A DNA stretch of 44,627 nt from a virus, in the IMG/VR virus record IMGVR_UViG_3300037153_000330, positions 1-44,627 of that record; one strand, 5' to 3'. Below, in pieces: positions 17,949 to 25,375 of the stretch (the stretch's first letter is position 1; every line of letters starts with the position of its first letter). The notes beneath the pieces are model-generated. The model was not told the origin of the DNA. It did no database searches and was given only the letters and a program-made list of their open reading frames with translations. Both the position numbers and the translations under genes were made by a program.

Positions 17949-18749
17949 ATGGGCGCGACCACGCCTACCTTCCTACTGCCCTACCCGGCCGAGACTGACC
18001 CGGCCGATGTTCCGGTCGACGTGAAGAAGCTCGCCGACCGGCTTGAGGTCGTGCTCGCGCAATTGCAGGCGGCGACGCCGGCACAACCGCTGCCCGGCGA
18101 TCTCAAGTGGGTCGGCTACGCGGTCGCCGCGGGCTCGGAGGACACGCAGTGCCCCGGCTGGCTCCTGTGCGACGGCCGGGCCGTCTCACGCACGACCTAT
18201 GCCGCCCTCTACGCGAAGATCGGGACCCAGCACGGCGCAGGCGACGGCTCGACCACCTTCAACCTGCCCGACTCGCGCGGGCGCTCACCGATGGGCGCGG
18301 GCGCCGGTCCCGGCCTGAGCGCACGCACGCTGGGCGCGAAGGTCGGCGAAGAGTCGCACGTGATCAGCGTCGGCGAGATGCCGAAGCATCAACACGGCGG
18401 CAAGACGAGCGCGGGCACGCTGGCCGCGCACTCGACCAACGCCGGCACGACCGGCAGCGGCAACGCCAACCATTCGCATACGTCGACCGCGAACGTCGGC
18501 TTCCTGATGGACGCGCGCGGCGGCGCATCCTACGGCTCCGCACCCGACCCAGCGGCCTACCCGAATCGGATCAACATGGCCGCCAACTGGACCGACCAGC
18601 CGAACGGCGCCGCTCATCAGCATGCCGTGCCCGCGCTGGTCGTCCCCGCGCAGCCGATCCCCGCGCTTGACATCTCCCTCGACGGCGGCGACGGCGCGCA
18701 CAACAACGTGCAGCCGTGTTTCGTCGCGAATTGCCTGATCAAGGCTTGA
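17949..18749 (+). CDS. Tail fibre with phage tail-collar domain
   Basis: This 266-residue protein has a collar-type domain at about residues 55-140: CPGWLLCDGRAVSRTTYAAL, then NLPDSRGRSPMGAGAG. Then comes a histidine-rich stretch (EMPKHQHGGKT, and NHSHT further on) like the metal-binding tip region of gp12/microcystin-dependent-protein-like fibres. It is likely the adhesin that contacts the host. The ribosome site GAGAGGAGG precedes ATG by nine bases. Confidence 0.85.
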   Translation: MGATTPTFLLPYPAETDPADVPVDVKKLADRLEVVLAQLQAATPAQPLPGDLKWVGYAVAAGSEDTQCPGWLLCDGRAVSRTTYAALYAKIGTQHGAGDGSTTFNLPDSRGRSPMGAGAGPGLSARTLGAKVGEESHVISVGEMPKHQHGGKTSAGTLAAHSTNAGTTGSGNANHSHTSTANVGFLMDARGGASYGSAPDPAAYPNRINMAANWTDQPNGAAHQHAVPALVVPAQPIPALDISLDGGDGAHNNVQPCFVANCLIKA

Positions 18750-18862
18750 TTCGAGCGAAATCGAGGCGCTGAGCGGCCGCCTCCCGCGTCGCGACGACCT
18801 GCCGCGACTACTGACCCTCACCTTCAACCGGGCTCGCTAGACGGGCTCTCAGGAGGTCGCGA

Positions 18863-19993
18863 ATGAGCTCACACGAGGCGATCCACCCGCCCGAGGTCGG
18901 CGACCGATTCTCAGCGATCCGCGAGCCGCCGCACTGGGACCCCGAGATCCTTGAGGCGTTTTGGGAATTGCTCGATGCGCGCGCGCGGCTGCGCGGCGTG
19001 CCGCGGATCTGGACTCCCGAGCCCGTCCAGCTCGACGTCGAACCGCTGGCCGCGACGCCGTTGCAGTGGGTGATCGGACCCGGCCCGCGCCCGCACAACA
19101 ACTCGCGCTTGACGCGCACCCTCTACGCGCCCGACAACCCGAAGCAGGGTCCGCAGTCGGACGGCAAGGACGTCAAGGCGATCAAGCGGATGGTCAGCCG
19201 CTCGGGCTTCTGGAAGTGGCAGGAGTTTTCGACCGACTACACCGATGCCTTCGCCCACGGCGCGACCGGCCCGACCGGGAGCGGCCCGGGCGTCGACGGC
19301 TTGCGCGATGCGCTCGGGACCGGCGACGGCTCGGGCACCTTCAACGAGCGCAGCTACCACGCACTCCTGTACGGCAAGGTGCCGGAGGGCTCGCCGCACG
19401 CCGGCGAGTGGATCTGCGACGCGACCAGTGAGAACCTGCTTGAGGACTACCAGCAGGCCTGGGACGAGGACCACAAGCCACCGCCACCGCCGAAGCCGGT
19501 CGTCCCGGCGGGCGACACGGCCGACCAGAAGAAGCAGAAGATCAGGAACGCGATGAGCGACTACTGCCGGCGCTCGATCGCGAGCGAGCCGCAGATTCAC
19601 TACCAGCAGTACCGCCCGATGCGGGCGCTCGGGAAGGCACCCGAGCCGGGCTTCACCGCCGACTGCTCAGAGCACGCCACCTGCGTCTACTACTGGGCGC
19701 GCAAGCAGACCGGGATCGCCGTCCCCGATCCGAACGACTCGGGCTACAACGGCTACGGCTACACGGGCACGCTGATCGACAACCCGCGCTGCTCGCCCAA
19801 CTACCTGGTCGGCGACCTCGCGATCTACGGCAACTCGCCGAGCGACACCGAGCACGTCGTCACCTGCTACCAGGGCGGCGATGCCGACTCCTCGCGCTGG
19901 TGCTCGCACGGCTCGGAAGCTGCGCCCTACTCGGTCGAGCTCTACTACCGCACCGACCTGGTCGCGGTCGTCCGTCCGCCGCTTCTGCCATAG
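18863..19993 (+). CDS. Endolysin with NlpC/P60- or CHAP-like peptidase
   Basis: This 376-residue protein probably cuts peptidoglycan at lysis. The N-terminal half contains a peptidoglycan-binding-like helical segment (KDVKAIKRMVSRSGFWKW). The C-terminal half has FTADCSEHATC with candidate catalytic Cys 268 and a later TEHVVTC with His 331. Position after the fibre, with its own ribosome site (CAGGAGG) and a strong terminator downstream, suits a lysis gene. No clear signal peptide is seen. The exact peptidase family is uncertain. Confidence 0.78.
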   Translation: MSSHEAIHPPEVGDRFSAIREPPHWDPEILEAFWELLDARARLRGVPRIWTPEPVQLDVEPLAATPLQWVIGPGPRPHNNSRLTRTLYAPDNPKQGPQSDGKDVKAIKRMVSRSGFWKWQEFSTDYTDAFAHGATGPTGSGPGVDGLRDALGTGDGSGTFNERSYHALLYGKVPEGSPHAGEWICDATSENLLEDYQQAWDEDHKPPPPPKPVVPAGDTADQKKQKIRNAMSDYCRRSIASEPQIHYQQYRPMRALGKAPEPGFTADCSEHATCVYYWARKQTGIAVPDPNDSGYNGYGYTGTLIDNPRCSPNYLVGDLAIYGNSPSDTEHVVTCYQGGDADSSRWCSHGSEAAPYSVELYYRTDLVAVVRPPLLP

Positions 19994-20022
19994 TCGTCGG
20001 CAGGCACTTAGCCGGTGTTCAC

Positions 20023-20046
20023 GAAGGGCCGCGAAAGCGGCCCTTC
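20023..20046 (+). terminator. Transcription terminator after late genes
   Basis: A perfect 10-bp stem (GAAGGGCCGC with GCGGCCCTTC) closes a GAAA tetraloop, followed by a short T-rich run (ATTT). It lies 30 bases after the endolysin stop and probably ends the long late transcript. The 236 bases between this hairpin and the PAS gene hold a G/C-rich leader and one weak promoter candidate, with no other gene that I can support. Confidence 0.85.
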
Positions 20047-20168
20047 GGCATTTCTCGGAGAGGCGTACCCTGGACGGGGGCGCGCTGCCCCGCCGTGCCG
20101 CCGGCGCCACGGCGCGCCCCCGTCGCCCTCCCCTCTTTAGACCGCGCCCCGTTGACTCGGATCACCCG

Positions 20169-20197
20169 TTGGAGGGAACGTTACGAAGTGGTACGCT
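20169..20197 (+). promoter_or_regulatory. Possible promoter for the PAS gene
   Basis: TTGGAG and TACGCT are separated by 17 bases. The same TACGCT -10-like box appears at 39784 and 40237. The predicted transcript would start about 80 bases before the PAS gene. The -35 box is weak. Confidence 0.4.
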
Positions 20198-20282
20198 CGC
20201 CCGGCCGTCGTGGGGAGCGCGGCAGGGAGCGCGAAGGGCAGTCTGCGGCCGGAGCGAAAGGCTGTCGAAGGTGGGGGAAGCG

Positions 20283-20846
20283 GTGAAGACTGGCGATCGC
20301 AAGGAGGCTGACCTTGCGCGCCTGGTTTCGAGCTCACCGGGCTCCCTCTGGCTGATCGACCGTGAGCATCGGACGGTCGCGATCAGCCCGGCCGCGGCAC
20401 ACCTGATCGAGTACGAGCCGCACGAGTTGATCGGGCTCTCGATCGACCCGCTGCACCCCGAGCGCGAGCGCGCGACGATCCTGCATGCGCGCAGCGTGGT
20501 CGCGATCGAGGGCAAGCTCGAAGGCACGACGCTGCTGCTGACGAAGGCCGGCAGTGAGCGTGAGCTCACCTACCGCTCGGTCGTCGTACGACTGAACGGC
20601 GAGCCCTACGTGCTCGGGACGGTGGCGTCGACGGCCAGGTCGGACGGCACGACGATGCCGACGCTCGCGGTCGGCGCCGATCTGCAAGCCGACCTGCGCG
20701 CGCGGGGTGAGCGCAACCGGATGCACCTGGCCGAGACCGTCATGCACTTGCAGAGCGATCGCGAGATCGTGCACAGGGCGACCCGGGCGGCGCGGCGTGC
20801 GAGCCGGGCGATCGAGTCGGCACTGCGTTTCCTGAGCGTCACCTGA
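20283..20846 (+). CDS. PAS-domain protein
   Basis: This 187-residue protein starts with GTG after GGGGGAAG. An alternative GTG lies in frame at 20271. Residues about 10-120 follow the PAS pattern: SSPGSLWLIDREHRTVAIS, then AAHLIEYEPHELIGLSIDPL, then a strand pair ending in PYVLGTVAST. The C-terminal 60 residues form a helical region (MHLAETVMHLQSDREIVHRA). PAS domains sense small molecules, redox state or light, and help proteins dimerise. No kinase or DNA-binding output domain is visible. It converges on the XRE regulator, so it may inform the lysogeny decision (inference). Confidence 0.75.
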   Translation: MKTGDRKEADLARLVSSSPGSLWLIDREHRTVAISPAAAHLIEYEPHELIGLSIDPLHPERERATILHARSVVAIEGKLEGTTLLLTKAGSERELTYRSVVVRLNGEPYVLGTVASTARSDGTTMPTLAVGADLQADLRARGERNRMHLAETVMHLQSDREIVHRATRAARRASRAIESALRFLSVT

Positions 20847-20855
20847 TACTCGCCG

Positions 20856-20907
20856 GGTGAGCCTAGCCTCCGGGCTAGTGGGGCTAGCGATCGAGGCTAG
20901 GCTCACC
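20856..20907. terminator. Bidirectional terminator between convergent genes
   Basis: A perfect 15-bp inverted repeat (GGTGAGCCTAGCCTC and GAGGCTAGGCTCACC) flanks a 22-base loop that contains further GGCTAG copies. It separates the PAS gene (plus) from the XRE regulator gene (minus). Convergent placement suits a two-way terminator. A protein-binding dyad is an alternative. Confidence 0.75.
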
Positions 20908-20917
20908 GAGCGAGCCC

Positions 20918-21397
20918 TCATCCACGGTCGGCGATCCGCTTGCGTCGCTTCTTGCCGTCGGCCGCGTTCGGCCCGAGCCCCTCGGCCTTGAAGCGATCCT
21001 CCAACGACTCGAACCAGTCGGCCAGGCTCGAGACGTCGGCACGCAGCCCGAGCACTTCTCCGCGCAGGACTTCGAGTTCGCGGTCGGTAATCACCCCGCT
21101 CTGGCGAATCGCGAGCTCAAGTCCTTCGAGCTTCGCCAGGACCTCGCCAAACTCCCCGAGCCGGTACTCGCCCGTGAGCAGCCAGTGCGGGTCGACGTCG
21201 AGCTCAAGGCAGAGCGCCGGCAGGGCGGTGCGCGGGCGACGTATCCCGGACTCATACCGCTCGATCGAGCGAACGGCGATCCCGGTGCGGCGGGCGAGCT
21301 CCTTGACGGTCAGGCCGCGCGCGATCCGAATCGAGCGCAGCCGCTCCGCGAATGCGGCATGCGGTGCCCCCTCCTCAGAAATCTTTTTGCGTGTCAC
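20918..21397 (-). CDS. XRE-family regulator, probable phage repressor
   Basis: A GTG start at 21397 follows GGGGGAGGG and gives 159 residues; a longer frame extends upstream without a ribosome site. Residues about 16-75 are a Cro/C1-type helix-turn-helix (LTVKELARRTGIAVRSIERY). The rest is a helical, coiled-coil-like C-terminus with a basic tail. It has no S24 protease domain, so RecA-driven self-cleavage is unlikely. It is divergent from the second XRE gene across a 146-bp operator region, which is the classical immunity arrangement. Confidence 0.85.
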   Translation of the reverse strand: MTRKKISEEGAPHAAFAERLRSIRIARGLTVKELARRTGIAVRSIERYESGIRRPRTALPALCLELDVDPHWLLTGEYRLGEFGEVLAKLEGLELAIRQSGVITDRELEVLRGEVLGLRADVSSLADWFESLEDRFKAEGLGPNAADGKKRRKRIADRG

Positions 21398-21464
21398 GAG
21401 CGCCCTCCCCCGGTCGCTGACGAGCTCAGGGCGGCAGAGGGATTCAAGCACAAACCCGACCGTT

Positions 21465-21480
21465 TGACCCCTTCGGGTCA
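21465..21480. promoter_or_regulatory. Operator-like palindrome in the immunity switch
   Basis: TGACCC and GGGTCA flank CTTC. A direct repeat CTTCGGGT occurs at 21471-21478 and 21483-21490, and AAACCCG at 21452 is mirrored by CGGGTTT at 21513. Such clustered dyads between two divergent regulator genes are likely binding sites for one or both regulators. Confidence 0.5.
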
Positions 21481-21504
21481 CGCTTCGGGTGGGTATCCGG
21501 GCAC

Positions 21505-21534
21505 TTTACAGGCGGGTTTCGGTCGTGCTAAGAC
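21505..21534 (+). promoter_or_regulatory. Rightward promoter of the second regulator (leaderless)
   Basis: TTTACA (21505) and TAAGAC (21529) are separated by 18 bases. Transcription would begin at about 21541, only a few bases before the GTG start at 21544, and there is no ribosome site. That fits a leaderless message, which is common in actinobacteria. Confidence 0.6.
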
Positions 21535-21543
21535 ACCGTCCTC

Positions 21544-21822
21544 GTGGCACGTCGGACGCCACTCAGCGACCGCCTTCGAGACGCCCGGATCGAGCGCCGC
21601 AAGAAGCAGCATCAGCTCGCGTCCCTGATCGGCGTCGCGACCAGGTCAATCGAGCACTACGAGTCTGGCAACGTCGTCCCGAGCGACGAGATGCTGGTCC
21701 GGCTCGCCGGCGTACTCGACGTTCCCTACCAGGAGCTCCACGAGCTCGCCGAGGACGTGCGCTGGACGCGAAAGGCGAGGCGTCGACGTCGCCCTCCTCG
21801 ATCGAAGGCGAGCACGGCGTGA
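21544..21822 (+). CDS. XRE-family regulator (Cro-like)
   Basis: This 92-residue protein has an HTH_3 helix-turn-helix at about residues 8-65 (QHQLASLIGVATRSIEHYES) and a very basic C-terminus (KARRRRRPPRSKAS). It is divergent from the minus-strand regulator and first in a run of small plus-strand genes, so it is probably the Cro-type early regulator or a second repressor. The GTG start lacks a ribosome site and lies nine bases after a -10 box. Confidence 0.8.
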   Translation: MARRTPLSDRLRDARIERRKKQHQLASLIGVATRSIEHYESGNVVPSDEMLVRLAGVLDVPYQELHELAEDVRWTRKARRRRRPPRSKASTA

Positions 21823-21929
21823 ACGACGTCCGCTGGAAGCGACTCGTCCGACTCCTGGCCGCCTGCGACGGCGACGATGCTCAGGCCCGTGCCGTCGAGA
21901 GGATGCTCGACGCGAGGGTGAAGCGATGA
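21819..21929 (+). CDS. Small hypothetical protein
   Basis: A GTG overlapping the regulator's stop gives 36 residues of charged helix (WKRLVRLLAACDGDDAQARA). It is coupled to both neighbours by four-base overlaps. No function can be assigned. Confidence 0.45.
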   Translation: MNDVRWKRLVRLLAACDGDDAQARAVERMLDARVKR

Positions 21930-22159
21930 GCCTGTTCACGATCGTGACCCTGCTCGTCGCGGTGTGGGCGCTGCTGATGCTGATCGGCTTCCTGATCCTG
22001 CAAGCCGCCGACGACCCGCGCGATCACCCGGCCTACCACGAACCGCTCTGCGGGCACGAGGCCTGGACGCCGGGCTGCCCGATCTGCGAGGCCGAGGCCG
22101 ACTACGTCGACACGCTGCTGCGCGAGTCGGAGAGACCTGACCTGCGGCGCGTGAAGTGA
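21926..22159 (+). CDS. Small membrane protein with Cys motif
   Basis: In this 77-residue protein, residues about 3-27 form one transmembrane helix (IVTLLVAVWALLMLIGFLIL). The soluble tail contains a possible zinc knuckle (CGHEAWTPGCPIC). It is coupled to both neighbouring genes. Superinfection exclusion is a possible role in this position, but that is inference. Confidence 0.6.
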   Translation: MSLFTIVTLLVAVWALLMLIGFLILQAADDPRDHPAYHEPLCGHEAWTPGCPICEAEADYVDTLLRESERPDLRRVK

Positions 22160-22392
22160 TCGTTCGCTGCTACCTCGTGCTCAAGAAGGCCTCGAACGGC
22201 AACGTCACGGCACGTCGTGTCGCGCGCCACCGGCCGAGGCTCGACTACGACGAGGCGGTGATCCGCCTGCGGCTCGACTTGCCCGACGATGCTTTCGAGG
22301 CTCCCCTGATCACGGTCCAGGTGATGCAGCGTGAGGTCGCGGTCGCGGTCGAGGCCGAGGACCCGTTGGTCGAGGAGGGAGCGCCGGCGTGA
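22156..22392 (+). CDS. Hypothetical protein in lysogeny operon
   Basis: The GTG start overlaps the preceding stop and gives 78 residues with strands and one amphipathic helix (LDYDEAVIRLRLDLPDDAFE), plus an acidic end. No recognised family. Four-base overlaps on both sides support translation. Confidence 0.5.
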   Translation: MIVRCYLVLKKASNGNVTARRVARHRPRLDYDEAVIRLRLDLPDDAFEAPLITVQVMQREVAVAVEAEDPLVEEGAPA

Positions 22393-22649
22393 GGTCACGA
22401 GGGCAGATCGACCCCGGGCTCGCACTGGCGATCGCCGGACAGGTCTCGATCGGACTCACCCCGGGCGACAAGCGCGCCGAGCGCGCGCACATGGCGCTGG
22501 TCGTGATCGGCCTGATGGTGAAGCAGGCGAGCCCCGGCGACGAGATCGTGGCCGACGTGCTCACGCTGGCCGAGCGCACCCGGATCGAGGCGAGCGGTGA
22601 GGGCTACACGATCCGCGTGCCCGACGAACGCGCCGGAGGCTCGCAGTGA
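22389..22649 (+). CDS. Hypothetical protein in lysogeny operon
   Basis: This 86-residue protein is largely helical (PGLALAIAGQVSIGLTPGDK, AHMALVVIGLMVKQA) and has two moderately hydrophobic stretches that are too polar for certain membrane insertion. Coupled to both neighbours. No family is recognised. Confidence 0.5.
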   Translation: MRSRGQIDPGLALAIAGQVSIGLTPGDKRAERAHMALVVIGLMVKQASPGDEIVADVLTLAERTRIEASGEGYTIRVPDERAGGSQ

Positions 22650-22891
22650 AGACCTCGAAGAAGCGACGCCTGAGCGCGGCCGGTAAGGAGCTACAGGCCG
22701 TGCTCGACCACGAGGCGGCGCTACGGCTCGAACAGCGGCTTCGGCGTGACCGTGATCCGGCCCGGCCCGCGGCCGGGCGCGACGCTCGCCCGCTCGATCG
22801 TGGCGGCGATGACACCGCGCCGCCCGTCGAAGGTGAGCTCGTTCCAGTCGTCCAGGGTCGTAGCCGTCGCGTCGGCCGACGTCAGGGTTAG
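22646..22891 (+). CDS. Small ORF running into the integrase gene; possibly truncated
   Basis: A GTG coupled to the previous gene opens a basic frame (MKTSKKRRLSAAGKELQAVL). From 22721 on it lies antisense to the integrase gene, and the composition becomes Arg/Pro/Gly-rich like a shadow frame. The first 25-40 codons look real. I suspect that an older gene lost its end when the integrase segment joined here. Confidence 0.35.
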   Translation: MKTSKKRRLSAAGKELQAVLDHEAALRLEQRLRRDRDPARPAAGRDARPLDRGGDDTAPPVEGELVPVVQGRSRRVGRRQG

Positions 22892-24121
22892 GAGCCGTTC
22901 GTGCTCGGCGACCTTCGCGTCCCGTTCGGCTTGAAGTCCATCGAGGACCTCGCGGGTCACGTCCTCGTGCCCGAGCCCGGCCAGTTTGCGGACGGCGAGC
23001 TTGAGCCGGTCGTTGGCATCGACGGCCGAGACGCGGGCTCGCTCGAGCTCGGCGTCGGACGAGGCTCGCCCGGTGAAGCCCGCCGAGAACGCGATCGCCT
23101 TGTCACGCAGGAAGTCCTCGGCGGCGTCGGCAGCGATGATCGCCTGCCGCTCGCAGAGCTTGTCGCCGCAGATGTAGTAGAAGTAGCGCCGCCCGTGCGA
23201 GCTCGTCGTGTGCACGGTCATCCGTGCCCCGCAGGTTTCGCAGGTGAGGACACCGAGCCGGGCGAGCAGGCGATCGGACTTCGCGTAGCGCCCGCGCGGG
23301 GCTCGCATGGCGGCGAGCCGGCGGAAGGTGACGTGGTCGAGCAACGGTTCCTCGATCGCGTGCAGGTTCGGCGTGAAGCCGCCGAAGTGAATCTCGCCGA
23401 CCAGGAGCTTCGAGGCGAACCAGCCCTGGACCGTTCCCGGCCCGATCGTGTTCCCGACCTCGGTCACGATGCCGTGCTCGTTGAACCAGCGGGCGAGCGT
23501 CGTGTAGGAGGCCGGCGGGCTCGCGAGCCTCATCGCGACCGCCTCGCGCAGGAGCGGGGCGTTGACCGGGTGCGGTTCGAGCCTGCCGTCTGCGCGGCGC
23601 TGGTAGAAGGGCGTGATGCGCGGGAAGGGCGGGATGCCCTTGTCGATGTTGCGCTGTTTGGTCACGGCGGTCTTCTCCCCTGCTTGTTCGGCGATCAGCT
23701 CGGCAGCGGCGGCGAGCACCGTGCCCGTGAACTTCGACACCGGCGTCGCGTTCGACGTCACGCCGAAGTCCATCGTCATCACCGTCCCGCCCTTGCCCTC
23801 GACGCGGACGAGCACGTCGGCCCGGGTCTGGACGGAGCGGACGAAGCGGTCGAAGTAGGCGGTGAGGACCATCTGCGACCGGCCCGCCTCGACGTCCTCG
23901 ACCGCGTGCTTGAGCCCCTTCCGCTTGTCGAGAGGCTTGCGCCCGGACGTGTCGGGCTCCTCGTAGATCGCGCCGACCTGGATGGGCGGGTTCTGCCGGC
24001 CGCACCACTCGCGCATCGCCGCGACCTGATCCTCGACGCTCATCGAGCCGTCGTCGGTGCGCGACTGACGCGCGACCAGCGAGGCGGTGATCGTGTCGAG
24101 CGCGGTCAGCGTGGTCGACAC
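22721..24121 (-). CDS. int: Large serine integrase
   Basis: This 466-residue protein integrates and probably excises the prophage at attP/attB. An N-terminal resolvase domain has the nucleophile in ARQSRTDDG (Ser 20), then SVEDQVAAMREWC and a DTSGRKPLDKRKGLKHAVED helix. A recombinase domain (FPRITPFYQRRADGRLEPHP ... TTLARWFNEHGIVTE) follows. A zinc ribbon (LTCETC ... YICGDKLC, about residues 290-325) and a long coiled coil come next. GTG start abuts the TAG of the upstream gene. Tyrosine integrase is excluded by these domains. Confidence 0.93.
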   Translation of the reverse strand: MSTTLTALDTITASLVARQSRTDDGSMSVEDQVAAMREWCGRQNPPIQVGAIYEEPDTSGRKPLDKRKGLKHAVEDVEAGRSQMVLTAYFDRFVRSVQTRADVLVRVEGKGGTVMTMDFGVTSNATPVSKFTGTVLAAAAELIAEQAGEKTAVTKQRNIDKGIPPFPRITPFYQRRADGRLEPHPVNAPLLREAVAMRLASPPASYTTLARWFNEHGIVTEVGNTIGPGTVQGWFASKLLVGEIHFGGFTPNLHAIEEPLLDHVTFRRLAAMRAPRGRYAKSDRLLARLGVLTCETCGARMTVHTTSSHGRRYFYYICGDKLCERQAIIAADAAEDFLRDKAIAFSAGFTGRASSDAELERARVSAVDANDRLKLAVRKLAGLGHEDVTREVLDGLQAERDAKVAEHERLLTLTSADATATTLDDWNELTFDGRRGVIAATIERASVAPGRGPGRITVTPKPLFEP

Positions 24122-24364
24122 CTAGCTCACCGCCTCGTGGTCGGTGCCGTCCTGCTCCTGGCAGGTCGGGCACCACTCGCGGGGCACCGGCGCGAAGTCG
24201 GTAGCGATCCGGCGGGTCTCGTGGGAGCAGACGCCCCCGTGGTCAACGCAGACGGTGAACCAGCCGTTCGGGTCACCGGCGTCGAACGAGCCGTCGCGGT
24301 TGTCGATCACCTGGACGGTCGTGCCGGTCTGCCGGCTCACCGTCTCGTACGCAACTCTGCTCAT
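24122..24364 (-). CDS. Small zinc-knuckle-like protein upstream of integrase
   Basis: This 80-residue protein has the ribosome site AAAGGAG. It contains CVDHGGVCSHE and WCPTCQE, which could hold a zinc ion, and an acidic tail. Its stop abuts the integrase start, so the two are surely co-transcribed. A regulator or recombination directionality factor is conceivable from position only. No recognised family. Confidence 0.6.
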   Translation of the reverse strand: MSRVAYETVSRQTGTTVQVIDNRDGSFDAGDPNGWFTVCVDHGGVCSHETRRIATDFAPVPREWCPTCQEQDGTDHEAVS

Positions 24365-24416
24365 CGTGCTCCTTTCGCGGGTTCGTTTGGTAATACAAGA
24401 GTAGCGACCTCTCGAT

Positions 24417-24450
24417 CACCCGGTATACCCAAAATGGGGGATATCGGGTG
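24417..24450. other. Imperfect dyad upstream of integrase operon: candidate attP or operator
   Basis: CACCCGGTATACCC (24417-24430) and GGGGATATCGGGTG (24437-24450) are inverted copies matching at 12 of 14 positions around a six-base centre. This is the most A/T-rich spot of the region and lies 53 bases upstream of the integrase operon. Serine integrase attP sites are about 50 bp, with imperfect dyad symmetry and a small core, often next to int. A regulator binding site is the alternative. Confidence 0.45.
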
Positions 24451-24742
24451 GTGCGCCACTCGGCAGCGTAGAGCTCTACCACATCGGCAGGGAGCCCGGC
24501 CCGACCGACCTTCGGCAGTAGCGGGACTGGGCGATACGTGTGCCCGCTACCTCCCTGCCCCGTTCTTCATCGAGCGCGTCGACCTGAGCCGCGGTAACGC
24601 CGCGGCCGTCGGCGCGCTCGAACGCTGGAAGGCACTTCAACGAGTGGGCTGGGACGTGACCGCGCTCGTCCACGTCGACGGCTCGCACCTGATCGGGCTC
24701 GGGCATCGCGGCCCGCGCCCGTTCACCGGGAGGCGCGCGTAA
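24434..24742 (+). CDS. Hypothetical protein, start uncertain
   Basis: The frame is open and well coded from about 24540 (YLPAPFFIERVDLSRGNAAA). The only in-frame ATG is at 24434, inside the dyad, and without a ribosome site. The 102-residue reading would have a poorly biased Arg-rich N-terminus, so the gene may start nearer 24530 at a rare codon, or may be a remnant. The last part contains a VGWDVTALVHVDGSHLIGLG strand region. The stop abuts the start of the next frame. Confidence 0.45.
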   Translation: MGDIGWCATRQRRALPHRQGARPDRPSAVAGLGDTCARYLPAPFFIERVDLSRGNAAAVGALERWKALQRVGWDVTALVHVDGSHLIGLGHRGPRPFTGRRA

Positions 24743-24862
24743 GTGCCCCGGCGCTGGAAGCGAGGCGTCGGTCCGGGGACGAGGGGTCGTCATCGGAAGC
24801 GCAGGTCGCGCGAAACGCGCAGGTGGGAGCGCCTATTCGACCCGCGCAAGGGAGGTACGCCC

Positions 24863-25375
24863 GTGAACGAGGACGCTCGCAAGGCCGTCGCTGCCGGCAC
24901 CGCTGCCGCCGTGCTCGCGCTGCCCGTGTTCGCCGCCACGACCGAGGCCGACTCAGACGTGTCGCCCCTGGGCGACACCGGCACGACGACCGAGACGACA
25001 CCGCCCGATCCGCAGGTGGCCCAACTGGAGGCCGAGCTCGAGCTCGCGCGCGCCCGCGAGAAGCGGATGAGGAAGCGCGCCTACCGGCTGCGGCTGGAAC
25101 GAAACCGGCTGCGGCGTCGCTGGACACCGACAGTCGAGTACGCGCTCCGGCTCGCGTCGGCCGTGACGGGAGTGCCCTACGGCGAGATGAAGGTCGTAGC
25201 TCGTTGCGAGTCGACGTTGAGCCCGGGCGCGGTGAACGGCCGCTATCGCGGGTTGTTCCAGCTCGGCTGGTCGCCGTTCGGCTTCTCGCCCTTCGATCCG
25301 GTCGCGAACGCGATCAGCGCCGGCATGACGGTCGCGCACGACGGCGGCTGGCGGCAGTGGCAGTGCAAGCCGTGA
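24863..25375 (+). CDS. Secreted lytic transglycosylase-like protein
   Basis: The GTG at 24863 with GGGAGG gives 170 residues: an N-terminal hydrophobic signal (VAAGTAAAVLALPVFAATTE), a coiled coil (about residues 55-85) and a lysozyme-like end with RCESTLSP (Glu 116 as candidate acid), LFQLG and GWRQWQCKP. This pattern resembles Rpf/transglycosylase domains of actinobacteria. An in-frame GTG at 24743, also with GGGAGG, would add 40 very basic residues, so two forms are possible. It may act in wall remodelling or lysis. Confidence 0.75.
   Translation: MNEDARKAVAAGTAAAVLALPVFAATTEADSDVSPLGDTGTTTETTPPDPQVAQLEAELELARAREKRMRKRAYRLRLERNRLRRRWTPTVEYALRLASAVTGVPYGEMKVVARCESTLSPGAVNGRYRGLFQLGWSPFGFSPFDPVANAISAGMTVAHDGGWRQWQCKP

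Noticed and set aside
22901-24433. Long plus-strand frame over the integrase gene
   Set aside because: It is antisense to a clearly identified serine integrase. Only its last part (after about 24434-24540) looks coding and is listed separately.
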